Below are positions 62,487 to 64,000 of a stretch of DNA of 64,000 nucleotides, piece after piece. The notes beneath the pieces were generated by a model. It searched no databases. It saw only the letters and a program-made list of their open reading frames with translations, and was not told where the DNA came from. Position numbers and translations under genes: made by a program. The stretch is from an uncultured Arsenicibacter sp. (GTDB lineage Bacteria > Bacteroidota > Bacteroidia > Cytophagales > Spirosomataceae): contig NZ_CAMFHL010000010.1 in NCBI RefSeq assembly GCF_945952095.1, positions 3,037 to 67,036 on the forward strand, read 5' to 3'. Numbering within the stretch: the stretch's first letter is position 1; every line of letters starts with the position of its first letter.

Positions 62487-64000
62487 GTCTTTCAAGCTCA
62501 TTCTTTAGCGTCTTTAAGATATCTGCATAACGTTGTTGCATGAATTGTTTTTGAAAACCCGCATCAGAATCAATTTTTGCAATGCTACTAATGCCCAAGC
62601 AGTGAGAGTATTGAACCGCTTGATTTAGAAGTGGCAAATATTTGTCAATAGATAAGCTACTGATCTGATTGTTAGCTCTTTGTGTGATAAAAGTCCGATT
62701 AAGTGGGCTATTGAGTAGATTTCCTTTATTATTGCGCAAAGCCTTTGAGGACTCACCTAAAGTCTTAGCACTTCCAAGAGGAATTATATGATGGTCTTGA
62801 ATTGCCTCACCATCCCTAGCTATTTTCCACGCTTGTAATTTGTAAACATCTTGAGTAAAGTCGTTTGGCTGATTGCTCAAAATATATTGTAGTATACCAT
62901 TGTGTATCGCTACAGGTACAGATTTATCCTCATTTTCAAGTAGTAAAGTGGTAATGTCGGAGTAATTTGATTCTACGAAAACAGAATCAAGTCTGGAAGG
63001 TATTTCACTAACATTACCTCCTGAAATCCAACTCGATAATAATCTTGTCTCAGATATTGCACGTTGGTTTTGTTTCTCCCGAAACCTGCCAGAAAACAAA
63101 GAAGTCCAATACCAGAACTCTAGTTTATTAAGGACAAATCTATTAGTCCAAAAATTGTCGTTCTTTAAAATCAAGCCTATGGGTATTAGCATAAGGCTGT
63201 AACTAAAAAGGTTATAGTTGTGGATTCCACATCTAAATTGAAGAAAGGCTAGAGCTCGTTTAAGAGCTTTACCCGCATCGTCTAAAGAACTTTCGATTTC
63301 CGTTTTAGTCAGATTCAGTATTTTCTCTTTTTTAATGTAAGTCACATCAATTCCTTGAATTCCATCATTGTCTTTTTGCTTATTTATTAAACATAGGAAA
63401 TTGAGAAATTGCTCTTTAATAGCTTTACTTATTGTCTCATTTGTGAAAATACCAAAATGCTTAGTTGTATAACTGATGGTCTCAGATATATCAGATACCT
63501 CATTTGGTATCTTAAATTCTTCGGTGAGAATCTTGTTTAATTTCTCATATAAGGTTTCTTCCTCTCCAACATCGGCATACTTCGCTACCATAATGTCAAA
63601 TGTATCTAGAGGAGTGCCGCCTTTATTCATGTATTCAAAAACACTAGTTGCTCGGGATAATTCATTTGATTTAATATTGGGAATCATCAGTTCGGACTTA
63701 AACAGATCTTTGAAGTATTCCAAAATATCTTCTACCCATCGTTCTTTCAATTGATCCCAAACAGATGAAATTTCTGCAAAAGATTGATTCTTGTACTTTA
63801 CTTGAATATCAGAGTCCAAATGGCCTAAATACTCATAGCCTAACGCATAACCGTTACCTTCATCATTCATAGCACGGTTCTTGAGAGATTCTGCTTTGAG
63901 ATTAGCTAAATTTTTTAAACAGTTCTTTATTACGGTTTTATCATCACTCAAAAAATCATACAGGGGAAGCATTAGTTTCTGAGCATATTTAGCAGACAAC
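62476..64000 (-). CDS. DUF262/HNH-type (GmrSD-like) protein, 5' end outside window
   Basis: The frame is open from the stop at 62476 to the window edge, at least 507 residues; the N-terminus lies beyond position 64000. Visible landmarks are VFEYMNKGGTPLDTFDI, typical of the DUF262 (GmrS) domain, and a C-terminal HNH nuclease of the DUF1524 type (DHHIIPLGSAK, NLLNSPLNRTFITQR). Such proteins cut modified phage DNA, as in GmrSD, BrxU and SspE. The gene is strongly AT-rich compared with everything to its left, a sign of recent transfer. It overlaps the convergent upstream gene by 11 bp. Confidence 0.85.
   Translation of the reverse strand, partial: LSAKYAQKLMLPLYDFLSDDKTVIKNCLKNLANLKAESLKNRAMNDEGNGYALGYEYLGHLDSDIQVKYKNQSFAEISSVWDQLKERWVEDILEYFKDLFKSELMIPNIKSNELSRATSVFEYMNKGGTPLDTFDIMVAKYADVGEEETLYEKLNKILTEEFKIPNEVSDISETISYTTKHFGIFTNETISKAIKEQFLNFLCLINKQKDNDGIQGIDVTYIKKEKILNLTKTEIESSLDDAGKALKRALAFLQFRCGIHNYNLFSYSLMLIPIGLILKNDNFWTNRFVLNKLEFWYWTSLFSGRFREKQNQRAISETRLLSSWISGGNVSEIPSRLDSVFVESNYSDITTLLLENEDKSVPVAIHNGILQYILSNQPNDFTQDVYKLQAWKIARDGEAIQDHHIIPLGSAKTLGESSKALRNNKGNLLNSPLNRTFITQRANNQISSLSIDKYLPLLNQAVQYSHCLGISSIAKIDSDAGFQKQFMQQRYADILKTLKNELERLKS

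Overview
The window looks like chromosomal DNA of a free-living member of the Bacteroidota, probably a Cytophagales bacterium related to Spirosoma or Runella. The evidence is two complete SusC/SusD pairs, each preceded by an ECF sigma factor and a FecR-type anti-sigma gene, DUF2723 and M56/BlaI genes, several TAnnTTTG-type -7 promoter boxes, and Runella-like RNA repair genes. Base composition looks near 50% GC except at the right end, which is clearly AT-rich. I see no rRNA, tRNA, CRISPR array, insertion sequence or origin.

Layout. 1-3065: end of a coiled-coil gene, a flavin-binding PPOX protein, and a BlaI repressor/M56 protease pair with an operator overlapping its promoter. 3320-6626: a duplicated Sel1-like protein with a Pro/Ala/Val repeat linker, and a secreted TPR protein with an exopolyphosphatase-like fold. 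6907-17221 (minus strand): sigma factor, FecR, SusC, SusD and two sulfatases, a likely sulfated-glycan utilization locus. 17385-34289: Old Yellow Enzyme-type oxidoreductase, a small basic protein, a TonB-dependent receptor, a PAS histidine kinase, an M14 peptidase plus gamma-glutamyltransferase pair, a GH43 protein, a DbpA-like RNA helicase and a large DUF2723 membrane protein. 35019-42529: a second sigma/FecR/SusC/SusD set on the plus strand. 42723-46078: a VOC protein and a one-polypeptide hybrid two-component regulator.

46385-51716 holds RNA repair genes. An ATP-dependent RNA ligase overlaps by 4 bp an HD-phosphoesterase/polynucleotide kinase fusion (HD-Pnk), and a KptA/Tpt1 RNA 2'-phosphotransferase lies about 3 kb downstream. 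The ligase has a structured, promoter-proximal leader. Two secreted parallel beta-helix proteins, one with a PDZ domain, flank kptA. A Crp/Fnr regulator and an HD phosphohydrolase follow.

56377-64000 is the best candidate for an undescribed system. A tightly packed operon encodes a PLD-nuclease/SF2-helicase fusion, a 77-residue protein, a Rad50/DndD-like ATPase with a central CxxC zinc hook, an Rpn-family nuclease and a protein resembling Dnd-system-associated protein 4. Convergent to it, and overlapping its last 11 bp, is an AT-rich DUF262/HNH-type restriction gene cut by the window edge. No dndC-type sulfur-transfer gene is present, so this is either part of a Dnd-like locus that continues to the right or a separate nuclease/ATPase defence system.
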